Below the pieces are notes generated by a model. The model saw only the letters and a program-made list of their open reading frames with translations, did no database searches and was not told where the DNA came from. From Verrucomicrobiales bacterium (lineage in GTDB: Bacteria; Verrucomicrobiota; Verrucomicrobiia; Limisphaerales; CAIMTB01): 32,782 nt of DNA. The stretch is from positions 1 to 32,782 of the forward strand of contig JAEUHG010000023.1 of the NCBI GenBank assembly GCA_016795425.1. Direction: 5' to 3'. How positions within the stretch are numbered: position 1 is the first letter of the stretch; each line of letters opens with the position of its first letter. Positions 25,040 to 32,782 of the stretch are shown piece after piece. Position numbers and translations under genes: made by a program.

Positions 25040-28000
25040 ATGAAACAAGGCGTGGTTGTGTGGGGGTGCTTCCGTCTGGTAGCCCTGGTCGCGGCGTGGG
25101 GTGGGGGTGGAACGACGAATCCGGGATTGGCCCAATCCTTGCGCGTCGAAATTGGCACCGTAACTCCGGATCAACGGGTCCAGTTGCGGTGGTCGGGCGA
25201 GGCCGGCTCGTATCACCGTTTGGCCCAAGGCGAGGATCCGTCCAGAATTCGGACCATCATTGCGGCGACACTGGGTGCGAGCCTCGACGTCGCGGTGGAC
25301 CCTGCCGCCAGAGCCTCGTTTTTTCGGGTCGAGCGCCTGCCATTGAGTCAGCCCCTTGATGCGGATGGCGACGGAATGGACGACGTCTTCGAGTTGCGCC
25401 ATTCGGCGGTCCTGGATCCGTTGGACGCTTTGGATGCGGGGCAGGATCCGGACCATGACGGGCTGTCAAACCTGGCGGAGTTCCGCGGAGGGACGGATCC
25501 GGCGGTGGCTGATCTCGTGGGATCACCGTTGACCATCGTGGCCGCGACGTCGCCGTTTGCGGGAGAAGAGGGCATCGCGGTGACCCGGGAGACGGTCTTC
25601 TATTTCTCGCGAGCCCTGGCCACGAATGCCGTTCTCCAGGGAACCAACTTCTATGCGGAATCGGCGGGACGCCGGCTGCTGACGCGCGGCGAGCTGTCGA
25701 GTGACCATCGCAAGGCGACGCTTTTTTACTTGGAAGACCTGCCCGCTGGGGCGGCCGTCGAGGTGACCCTCCAAGGCACCGGGCTACCCGACCTTGAACA
25801 GCGGGACCTTGACGGTGACAAAGATGGACAATCCGGCGGGGTGGCGAGGCTGCGATTTCGAACATTGGGCATTGCGCCGGTCGGACGAACCGCGGTGATC
25901 GGCCGGGTGCTGGCGAGCGAACGGGGGCGCGATGGCAGCGACCAACCGCTGCAAGGCGTGACGGTCACCGTGGATGGCGCGGAACAGACGCTGCGCACGA
26001 CCACAGCGGCTGATGGCACCTTCACCCTGCAGCCGAGTCCGGCGGGGAGGTTTTTCGTGCATATCGACGGCCGGACGGCGGTGGGCAGTCAGTGGCCGGG
26101 GGGCAGCTATTATCCCGTGGTGGGGAAGGCTTGGGAGGCGATACCCGGATCCGAGACCAACCTGGCCGGCGGCAACGGTGTGATTTATCTGCCGCTGATT
26201 CCCGGGGGCGCCTTGACGGCCGTGAGTGCCACGGCGGATACCCCGGTGAAGTTTGCGCCCGCCGCAGTGGCGGCCAATCCGGCGCTCGAGGGCGTGCAGG
26301 TGGTGGTTCCTGCCAATTCCCTGTTCGCGGACAGCGGTGTACGGGGCGGCCGAGTGGGACTCGCCCTGGTGCCTCCCGATCGGTTGCCGGAACCGCTTCC
26401 ACCAGGGCTGCAGATGCCGTTCGTGATCACGGTTCAAACCGACGGGCCACAGAATTTCGACCGACCGGTGCCGGTGCGATTTCCGAATCTGCCCGATGCA
26501 AAAACGGGCGAGACACTGGCGCCGGGCGAGAAGACAGCGTTGATGAGTTTCAACCACGACACGGGCCGCTGGGAGATCGCGGGACCGATGACCGTGTCGG
26601 CCGACGGCAAATTTCTGGAGACCGATCCGGGCTACGGCATTCGGCAACCCGGGTGGCACGCGCCGGTTCCGATCGCTTCGGGAGACGGGGGTGGAGGTGG
26701 GGATAATCCCGAGGAGGTGAACCCCACAGATCCGGATCTCGAGACGGAACCGGAGCCTGAAACCAAACCGCCGGACGAGGATATCCTGGGAGGTCCGAAT
26801 CCGTCAGCCGAACCGCCCCCGCCGCCTTGCACCAGTCAGGCGGACTGCGGGTGCACGGAGACCGGGGATTTTGTCGGGCCCAAAGTGGTGGTGCGCGGTG
26901 TGGTCACCACCGCTGATCCGAAGGTGGGATTATCGGCAGATGGCCGGTTCAAGCTGAAGACCTCGGGGGGCGGGCCGACCGGGCGGGGGATCGATCTGGT
27001 GGTGGAGAACGCGATCACCGGCGTGGTCCTGTTGCAGGTCAACATCCCGTCGGCGGTGGCCACCTGGGGATTTGCGCCCGCCGGTGGCGGCTTTGCGTAT
27101 TCGTTTCTGAGTCCGACCGGCGACCACATGATCGTGCTGCACAATCTCGACAACGTGCTGCCGTCTCAAAATCCGCTGGTGCGAACGACACGTGGCGTGC
27201 TTCCGGTGGAGGTTTTCAGTCCGCACGGCATCTGGTTTCTGATGGCCAACAGCACGGCCGCGGGCCGGATTCAGCTGGAAGCCGTCGAAGTGGCCTCGGT
27301 GCAGCCCAACACGGCGCCGAAGGTGGCGTGGAGCGACGAGTTTCAGGCCTTCCTTCCGCCCATCGATGGTGCCAGCGCGGGTTCGTGGGGTTTTGGTCCG
27401 GATTGCCGAGACCGCACACTCATGTACGCGTTCGGAGTCAATGCGAGGTCCGGCACCTTGAATCTGGTGAACCTGGAGGAATCGCAACTCGTGGTTTCCG
27501 ACACGTTCTCGGTCGTCTCAGGGCAGTGGGGATTCAGCCCTTGCGGCGACGTTTTCGGTTTCGCCTTCAACGGACAGGTCAATCCGACGGTACAGAATGG
27601 CGTGCTGTTGTATCGAACGGATCAAGCGGCGCCGTTTTTGGTCGAGAATGGCACGGCGGCCGCAGCGGTGAAGTTTCATTCAACTTCCGCCAGCCACTTC
27701 GTGCAAACCACGGCCGGTGATGAGGTTCTTGCGGCAAACACGGCGCCGCTGCCCTGTCCGCCGCCGGGTCCGGCGCTGGCGACAATCGCGCGGACCGCAC
27801 CTCAGCCCAAGCCCGGGCTGCGATTTGTTTCCCGCGCGGGCCATTATATTTTCGCCGTCGAGGATCTGGTTTCGGGCGTCGTGGTGCAACGGGGGCGGGC
27901 GGGTCACTTCGGACAACTGCCGATGCCGATTCTGGTGAAGCCCAATCACCTCTACCGCATTTACCTGTTCCACGCGGAAACCCAGCAGATCGGTGTCGCC

Positions 28001-31000
28001 GATTTCATCTCGGGGGCAATCGCGGACAGCTTCGAAGTGCCGAGGGTTTGGCTGGCGGCGGATACTTCGGGCGATGCGGATGGTGACGGATTGAAGGATG
28101 TGGGCGAGAGGGTCCTCGGGACGGATTCGGCCCAGCGTGATTCCGATGGCGACGGAACCGATGACGGCACCGAGCTGCGGAATGGGCAGGATCCCTTGAG
28201 CGGACGGCCGTCGACGTTCGGGGTCGTTGGAGCCCTGACCCTGACGCGGGGATCAGTCGCAGAAATCGCGACATCCGGTCGGCTCGCGCTGCTGGCAGTG
28301 ACCGGCTCTGGCGCAGGAGTGGTGGATCTGTCGGAGAGCCTTCAGCCCGTGGTGCTCAGCATTGTGGCGCCCCCGGACATTCGTGGGGTGGCTTTTGCTG
28401 ACAACCGCACCGGGCTGTTCCTAGGCAATCAGGCACTGCGGGTATTGGATCTTTCGACGCCCTCCGCGGCTCGCGTGGTGCGCGACGTTCCGTTGGGACC
28501 GGGTTTGAGCACCGTCGTCGGGGCGGGTGAGAGGGCTTACGTCGGAAGCACTGCTGGGGTCTTGTATGCCATCGATGTTGCCACCGGCAGTGTCTTTGAT
28601 CGGTTGTCTGGTCTCGGCTCCATCCAGGACCTCGCCGTGTTGGGCGACAATCTTTACATGCTTTCGATTGGCACGTTGCGGGTGATTCCGATCGAGGAAC
28701 CGCAGCTGCGGGTGGCGACGAGCTTGCCGTCGGTGGGCGCCGTGGGCGCCGGCGGCCGACGTCTGCGCCTGTTTGTCGGCGGGGATCGCGCCTACGCGGT
28801 GCACACGGCGGGATTCAATACGTTCGATATCTCCGTGCCCCGAGGCGCGCACCTTCTCGACACGAACCTGACTTCACAGCGCGGTTGGAAACAGATCGTG
28901 CCGAACGGCAGCGGGATCGCTCTGGCCGCCGTGGGACCCAACAGCACCGGCAACGCGCTTCATGACGTTTCGGTGTATGATCTGGGGCCGGATGGCCGTG
29001 GGACCAATCTGGTGGTCACCTATCCGACGCCTGGCAATGCGACGGCACTCGTCATTCGGCGTGGATTGGCCTACGTGGCGGACGAGGCCGGTGGATTTCA
29101 GGTGGTGAACTTCCAGGAAGCGGAGCACGGCACCAACCCGCCGGCGATTCGGCTCACAGCCAGCTTTCCGCTCAACCCCGGCAGCGTCGAGGAGCGCCGC
29201 TCGTCCTGGCTGGGTGCCGACACTTCGGATGACGTCGTGGTGCGCGAAGTGGAATTCTACCTGGATGGTGCACGGGTTCAGACCGATGACTCGTTTCCGT
29301 TCGAATACCGGTTCATCACGCCCAGCCTCGCCAGTGCCTCGAGTTTCCGCGTTCGCGGACGGGCCATCGACAGTGCCGGGAATGCCACATGGTCCGAAGA
29401 GTTTATGGTGGCGCTCACACCCGATCGGACGCCTCCCAGGATCTTCGCTTTGACGCCGGAGGATCTGTCGACGGTAGCGGGCAATTCACTTCCGGTTGGA
29501 GTACGCTTTGACCAACCCGTCACGGTGTCGGCGCTGGCCGATAGCCTGCGGGTGGTTCGGGCGGGTCGAGACAATCGGTTCGACTCGGCGGATGACGAGA
29601 TCATTGCGGGGAACGTGGCGTTGGACGATGACGGGTTGGGATTGACGTTCTTCCCGGCCGTGGGTGGGTGGGTGAACGGGCTTTACCGCGTTGAATTGTC
29701 CGCCGGGATCACCGATGCGGCGGGCAATGCGATCACCTCGGCGCGGCGTTGGACCTTTACGGTGAGTGATCGTGTCGCGCCGCAGATCGTCGCGACGGAA
29801 CCCGCCGACAGCACGCGGCCGACCGGCCGTGTGGACACCGTTCGCATCGCGTTCACGGAAATGGTCGGGCCGACCAATCTGCTCACGGAACTGCGATTGG
29901 TTGGGGATGGTCCGGATGAAGCGCCGGGGACGTCCGACGACGTGGTGATGGTGCCCACCGGAGTGACGCCGCTGCCTCGTGAACGAGCGGTGGTTTATGC
30001 TCTGCCCGCGCCTTTGGCTTCCATGCACTGGCGCGTCGAGCTCGGCACGAACGTGACGGATTTCGTAGGCAACCGGTTGTCCGGAGATCGCGCATGGTCG
30101 TTCACGGTTCCGACCATCATCGACCTGACGGGACGCGTGGTGTTCGCAGACGGGTCTCCGGCAGATGGTGTCACGCTGCGACTTCGAGGTGCCTGGAAGA
30201 CACTGGGCAAATCGGTCAACGGAGCGTTTCGATTCAATCCCGTCATGCTGGCTTCGCCCAAGCCCTTTCGCGTCGAAGCGCATTTGCGTCAGGGCGAGTC
30301 CGAGTACCTGGCTCAGACCGCAGACTTGGTGGGCGTGGCGAATCAGCCGTTGGATCTCGGAACCCTGGTTCTCGAGGAGGTTTGCCCGCAGCAGTGGGAT
30401 CCAACGATTCTGAACTACAAGGAGGGTTTGGCGTCGGTCCGCGTTCTGGCGTCGCTGAACGACGGAACCGGACCCGCGGTTTACGCCGCGGGTCGGAGTT
30501 GGCTGGACAGCAGCCATCGGGAGACGAAGACACAGGTCTTCAAGCGTGTCGGGTTCGAATGGCAGGCCATGGGGCAACCCTTTCTGACGGTGTTCAATCC
30601 CAGCAATCAGGTGTCAGGCGAGGTTCGGGCCCTGGCGGTATTCGACGACGGATCCGGGCCCGCGCTCTATGCCGGCGGGTCCTTCAGTCACGTGGGTACC
30701 GTGGCGGCGCGGCATTTGGCGAAGTGGGACGGAACCTCGTGGCGCGGGGTGTCGACATTTCACGGCAATGGCGTCGGCATTTATGCCATGGTCGTTTTTG
30801 ATGATGGTCGCGGCCCGGCTTTGATCGTCGCGGGAAACCAAGCCTTTGCGGGCGGAGCCACGATCAACGACGCCGTGCGGATCAACAACATCGCCCGCTG
30901 GGATGGTCGTCAATGGACAGGTTTCGCCGAAGGCATCCTGAACCCATCGGGCGGTTCGTTGGTTCGGGTCTACGCCTTGGCCATTCTGGATGAAGGCACG

Positions 31001-32782
31001 GGTGCCCGCTTGGTGGCCGGTGGAGAGTTTCAGATGGTGGATTCGGGTGGGCAACAGGTCGACGCAGTGAACATTGCGCGCTGGGACGGCACGCGGTGGA
31101 CGCGCATGGGTGATGGCCTGCGGATGGCCACTGCCAACCCATCGGGTGTTCGGACCCTTGCGGTCTTTGACGACGGCACCGGTCCGGCGCTGTTTGCGGG
31201 TGGCCAGTTCGATCGGGCGGGCGACGCGGCGGTGGTGAATTTTGCGCGGTGGAAGAATGGGGGGTGGACGGCGCCCGCCGGGGGAGAGTTGCGGGGCTCG
31301 ACTCATCTCTCGACCTTGGTGCCCTGGCAGGACGAGCAGGGACCGGTACTGATGGTGGGCGGCAGTTTTGAGGGATTCGCCGGAGTCAGTCGGCCGTTCA
31401 ACGGACCCATCAACCTGGCCCGATGGTCGGTTCGCGGTTGGGAGCGGTTGGGAGGCGCGACCAATGATGCGACCGGACTTTCCGGCTCGATCGAAACAAT
31501 GGTGCCGACGGGCAGCGGCACCAGCCGTGTCCTCTTGCTTGGCGGCGAGTCCCTGCACGCCTTCGATGAGCAGGGAGAATTGCACGACCGCCCGCTGCTC
31601 GGGTGGGACGGGACCTGGTGGCAGCCGGGTGATGCGACGGTGGACGGCGAGATTCTCGCGCTGGCCGAGTTCGATGACGGCCACGGACCGGCGATCTATG
31701 TGGGTGGAGATTTTGCGACCGGCGATGGCGTGCGGTTAAACGGAATCGCGCGTCTGGAGGGAGGGCGACTCCGTCCGTTGGGGGTGGGGTTGCGTCGGCC
31801 CAACACCGGAGTGAAACAACAGGCGTGGAGTCTGCAGGCCTTCAATGACGGCTCAGGACCGGCGCTTTATGTGGTGGGCGATTTTCATGGAGCCGGGGGC
31901 GTCGCCACGACCAATCTTGCGCGTTGGTCGGGAACGGAGTGGTCGAGGGTCGGAACCAATGTCTTCGTCGATGTCGCGTTGCGATCGACGGCGCGGATGA
32001 CCAGTCTCGCGGTGCATCGGGAAGGCGCGCAGCCGGCACTGTACCTGGGAGGGACGTTCGATCAGATGGACGGGAAGCCCAGTGGAAGCGTGGCGCGTTG
32101 GGATGGGCGTCAATGGACGGCGATTCCCTATCGGGCGGACGTGAGGGAGTTGGCGTCGTTCCACGATGGCGACACGTCTTACCTCCTGATCGCCGGGTCG
32201 TTGAGCGGAGTGGATGCGCACCAGGTCCGCTACGGCGGGCTGGCCCGGTGGGATGGAACGGAGATTTCCGCAGTTGGCAATTGGGCCAAGATCTTCGAGC
32301 CCCTGCAGGTCACGCCGAATGTGAGAAGTTTCTCGGTCAGCGACGGCGCGGGGGAACCGGAACTCTTCGTCTATGCCTGGGCTGCGGGACCTGGTGGAAC
32401 ACCGCTTCCCGACGGGGTGGCTCGATGGAAGGACAACGCATGGACGCTCCTGCCGCCGCCGCCGGGATACTTGCAGGCATCGACTTTTGCGCATGACCCC
32501 ATGGTGGTCTGGGACGATGGCACCGGTCCGGCCTTGTATCTCTCCCGATTCGCGAATGCGACGCTGACGACGAGCCCGTTGCAGATCCGGCATTGGTCCC
32601 GTTGGAACGGCACAAGGTGGGAGTCGCTGCCGGAAGGGGGGCCGGATGAACTCTACATGTTTCGCAGTCAGTTCCTTCCAGTACAGACGCCTTCTGGGCC
32701 GGGCCTGCTGGTGGGTGGAACCTGGTATGATCAGGCGCGCGAATTGAAACTCATGTTGTGGTCGCGACCGTCCCGGCCGTGC
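25040..32782 (+). CDS. Giant modular secreted protein, 3' end beyond the window
   Basis: The frame is open for 2581 codons to the right edge without a stop. The ATG at 25040 opens a signal peptide ending near NPGLAQ; an in-frame ATG at 25013 is possible, and the frame closes upstream at 24998. Order of parts: an early verrucomicrobial module (LRWSGEAGSYHRL...FFRVERLP); TSP3-type Asp-rich segment (about 107-157, DADGDGMDD); carboxypeptidase-regulatory-like domain (about 285-345); acidic Pro-rich linker (about 546-597) with CTSQADCGC; second TSP3-type segment (about 1009-1055); LVIVD-like region (about 1057-1364); Ig-like domain (about 1372-1459); two Big_5-like domains (about 1462-1575, 1579-1692); another carboxypeptidase-regulatory-like domain (about 1695-1777); 14 propeller-like repeats from about 1787 to the edge. 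No catalytic domain is recognised; surface binding or adhesion is inferred. Confidence 0.88.
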   Translation, partial: MKQGVVVWGCFRLVALVAAWGGGGTTNPGLAQSLRVEIGTVTPDQRVQLRWSGEAGSYHRLAQGEDPSRIRTIIAATLGASLDVAVDPAARASFFRVERLPLSQPLDADGDGMDDVFELRHSAVLDPLDALDAGQDPDHDGLSNLAEFRGGTDPAVADLVGSPLTIVAATSPFAGEEGIAVTRETVFYFSRALATNAVLQGTNFYAESAGRRLLTRGELSSDHRKATLFYLEDLPAGAAVEVTLQGTGLPDLEQRDLDGDKDGQSGGVARLRFRTLGIAPVGRTAVIGRVLASERGRDGSDQPLQGVTVTVDGAEQTLRTTTAADGTFTLQPSPAGRFFVHIDGRTAVGSQWPGGSYYPVVGKAWEAIPGSETNLAGGNGVIYLPLIPGGALTAVSATADTPVKFAPAAVAANPALEGVQVVVPANSLFADSGVRGGRVGLALVPPDRLPEPLPPGLQMPFVITVQTDGPQNFDRPVPVRFPNLPDAKTGETLAPGEKTALMSFNHDTGRWEIAGPMTVSADGKFLETDPGYGIRQPGWHAPVPIASGDGGGGGDNPEEVNPTDPDLETEPEPETKPPDEDILGGPNPSAEPPPPPCTSQADCGCTETGDFVGPKVVVRGVVTTADPKVGLSADGRFKLKTSGGGPTGRGIDLVVENAITGVVLLQVNIPSAVATWGFAPAGGGFAYSFLSPTGDHMIVLHNLDNVLPSQNPLVRTTRGVLPVEVFSPHGIWFLMANSTAAGRIQLEAVEVASVQPNTAPKVAWSDEFQAFLPPIDGASAGSWGFGPDCRDRTLMYAFGVNARSGTLNLVNLEESQLVVSDTFSVVSGQWGFSPCGDVFGFAFNGQVNPTVQNGVLLYRTDQAAPFLVENGTAAAAVKFHSTSASHFVQTTAGDEVLAANTAPLPCPPPGPALATIARTAPQPKPGLRFVSRAGHYIFAVEDLVSGVVVQRGRAGHFGQLPMPILVKPNHLYRIYLFHAETQQIGVADFISGAIADSFEVPRVWLAADTSGDADGDGLKDVGERVLGTDSAQRDSDGDGTDDGTELRNGQDPLSGRPSTFGVVGALTLTRGSVAEIATSGRLALLAVTGSGAGVVDLSESLQPVVLSIVAPPDIRGVAFADNRTGLFLGNQALRVLDLSTPSAARVVRDVPLGPGLSTVVGAGERAYVGSTAGVLYAIDVATGSVFDRLSGLGSIQDLAVLGDNLYMLSIGTLRVIPIEEPQLRVATSLPSVGAVGAGGRRLRLFVGGDRAYAVHTAGFNTFDISVPRGAHLLDTNLTSQRGWKQIVPNGSGIALAAVGPNSTGNALHDVSVYDLGPDGRGTNLVVTYPTPGNATALVIRRGLAYVADEAGGFQVVNFQEAEHGTNPPAIRLTASFPLNPGSVEERRSSWLGADTSDDVVVREVEFYLDGARVQTDDSFPFEYRFITPSLASASSFRVRGRAIDSAGNATWSEEFMVALTPDRTPPRIFALTPEDLSTVAGNSLPVGVRFDQPVTVSALADSLRVVRAGRDNRFDSADDEIIAGNVALDDDGLGLTFFPAVGGWVNGLYRVELSAGITDAAGNAITSARRWTFTVSDRVAPQIVATEPADSTRPTGRVDTVRIAFTEMVGPTNLLTELRLVGDGPDEAPGTSDDVVMVPTGVTPLPRERAVVYALPAPLASMHWRVELGTNVTDFVGNRLSGDRAWSFTVPTIIDLTGRVVFADGSPADGVTLRLRGAWKTLGKSVNGAFRFNPVMLASPKPFRVEAHLRQGESEYLAQTADLVGVANQPLDLGTLVLEEVCPQQWDPTILNYKEGLASVRVLASLNDGTGPAVYAAGRSWLDSSHRETKTQVFKRVGFEWQAMGQPFLTVFNPSNQVSGEVRALAVFDDGSGPALYAGGSFSHVGTVAARHLAKWDGTSWRGVSTFHGNGVGIYAMVVFDDGRGPALIVAGNQAFAGGATINDAVRINNIARWDGRQWTGFAEGILNPSGGSLVRVYALAILDEGTGARLVAGGEFQMVDSGGQQVDAVNIARWDGTRWTRMGDGLRMATANPSGVRTLAVFDDGTGPALFAGGQFDRAGDAAVVNFARWKNGGWTAPAGGELRGSTHLSTLVPWQDEQGPVLMVGGSFEGFAGVSRPFNGPINLARWSVRGWERLGGATNDATGLSGSIETMVPTGSGTSRVLLLGGESLHAFDEQGELHDRPLLGWDGTWWQPGDATVDGEILALAEFDDGHGPAIYVGGDFATGDGVRLNGIARLEGGRLRPLGVGLRRPNTGVKQQAWSLQAFNDGSGPALYVVGDFHGAGGVATTNLARWSGTEWSRVGTNVFVDVALRSTARMTSLAVHREGAQPALYLGGTFDQMDGKPSGSVARWDGRQWTAIPYRADVRELASFHDGDTSYLLIAGSLSGVDAHQVRYGGLARWDGTEISAVGNWAKIFEPLQVTPNVRSFSVSDGAGEPELFVYAWAAGPGGTPLPDGVARWKDNAWTLLPPPPGYLQASTFAHDPMVVWDDGTGPALYLSRFANATLTTSPLQIRHWSRWNGTRWESLPEGGPDELYMFRSQFLPVQTPSGPGLLVGGTWYDQARELKLMLWSRPSRPC
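30440..32782 (+). repeat. Fourteen propeller-like repeats in the giant protein
   Basis: The core motif FDDGxGPALYxGGxF, or a degenerate form, recurs about every 45-60 codons. Occurrences lie near 30455, 30641, 30797, 30986, 31168, 31321, 31510, 31670, 31841, 32018, 32159, 32339, 32510 and 32681. It usually alternates with a (I/L)ARWDGxxW segment. The pairing of 'WDG..W' with 'LY.GG.F' resembles Rax2- and Kelch-like beta-propeller blades. The array may continue past the edge. Confidence 0.8.

Noticed and set aside
24645..25043. Frames encoding Asp/Thr/Arg-type dipeptide runs over the inverted repeat
   Set aside because: The periodic peptides are produced by the hexamer DNA repeat in every frame. 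No start signal or homologous protein is apparent.
29486..31684. Minus-strand frames at 29486-30577 and 30614-31684
   Set aside because: They are antisense to the continuous giant plus-strand frame, are Arg/His/Pro-rich and show no recognisable domain.

Overview
The window looks like chromosomal DNA of a GC-rich member of the Verrucomicrobiota, probably a Limisphaerales/Pedosphaera-type lineage. I infer this from gene content only: a planctomycete-type cytochrome/DUF1549/DUF1553 protein paired with a DUF1501 protein, a solitary type IV pilin-like protein with an [19 protein letters not shown]-terminus, Tat-targeted sugar isomerase-like proteins, and very large secreted proteins whose ends carry an 'EAS..L..W ... 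DPE ... RfYRlR' module. No rRNA, phage, integrase, transposase or CRISPR array is visible.

Layout. Positions 1-40 hold the first codons of a minus-strand exported protein that runs off the left edge. A tRNA-Leu(CAG) at 300-384 faces a methyl-accepting chemotaxis protein (398-2029, minus). The gap upstream of that receptor carries a possible sigma-28 promoter and nested inverted repeats. A two-gene minus-strand operon (2215-6870) encodes a cytochrome-type PSD1 protein and a Tat-exported DUF1501 protein. Two plus-strand secreted proteases follow: a trypsin-like one (7231-10662) and a subtilase (10803-15995). Each has three C-terminal golvesin-like modules, and the subtilase adds four Calx-beta domains. 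A strong intrinsic terminator closes this block at 16027-16063. Next come a small His-rich membrane protein, a putative lipoprotein with a concanavalin-like fold, and a convergent Xaa-Pro aminopeptidase.

Positions 18715-22738 form an Mla-type lipid-transport operon (mlaE, mlaF, mlaD homologues). It is headed by an unrecognised exported protein with about 15 short 'WPLF-aromatic' repeats whose 3' end overlaps mlaE. A Tat-exported TIM-barrel isomerase-like gene is convergent with it. A pilin-like gene (23957-24772) is bracketed by copies of a GAnnCC/GGnnTC hexamer repeat; downstream this forms a near-perfect 36-bp inverted repeat. From 25040 to the right edge one reading frame stays open for 2581 codons. 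It encodes a giant modular exported protein with calcium-binding type segments, Ig-like domains and 14 propeller-like repeats, and has no stop in the window.

How the genes fit together. Most of the window serves the cell envelope and exterior: exported proteases and a giant adhesin-like or binding protein, an exported cytochrome/DUF1501 pair, a chemoreceptor and an inner-membrane lipid transporter. The most unusual items are the hexamer inverted repeat, the Mla-linked repeat protein, the truncated giant protein, the domain inserted in the subtilase catalytic core, and the regulatory-looking region before the chemoreceptor.
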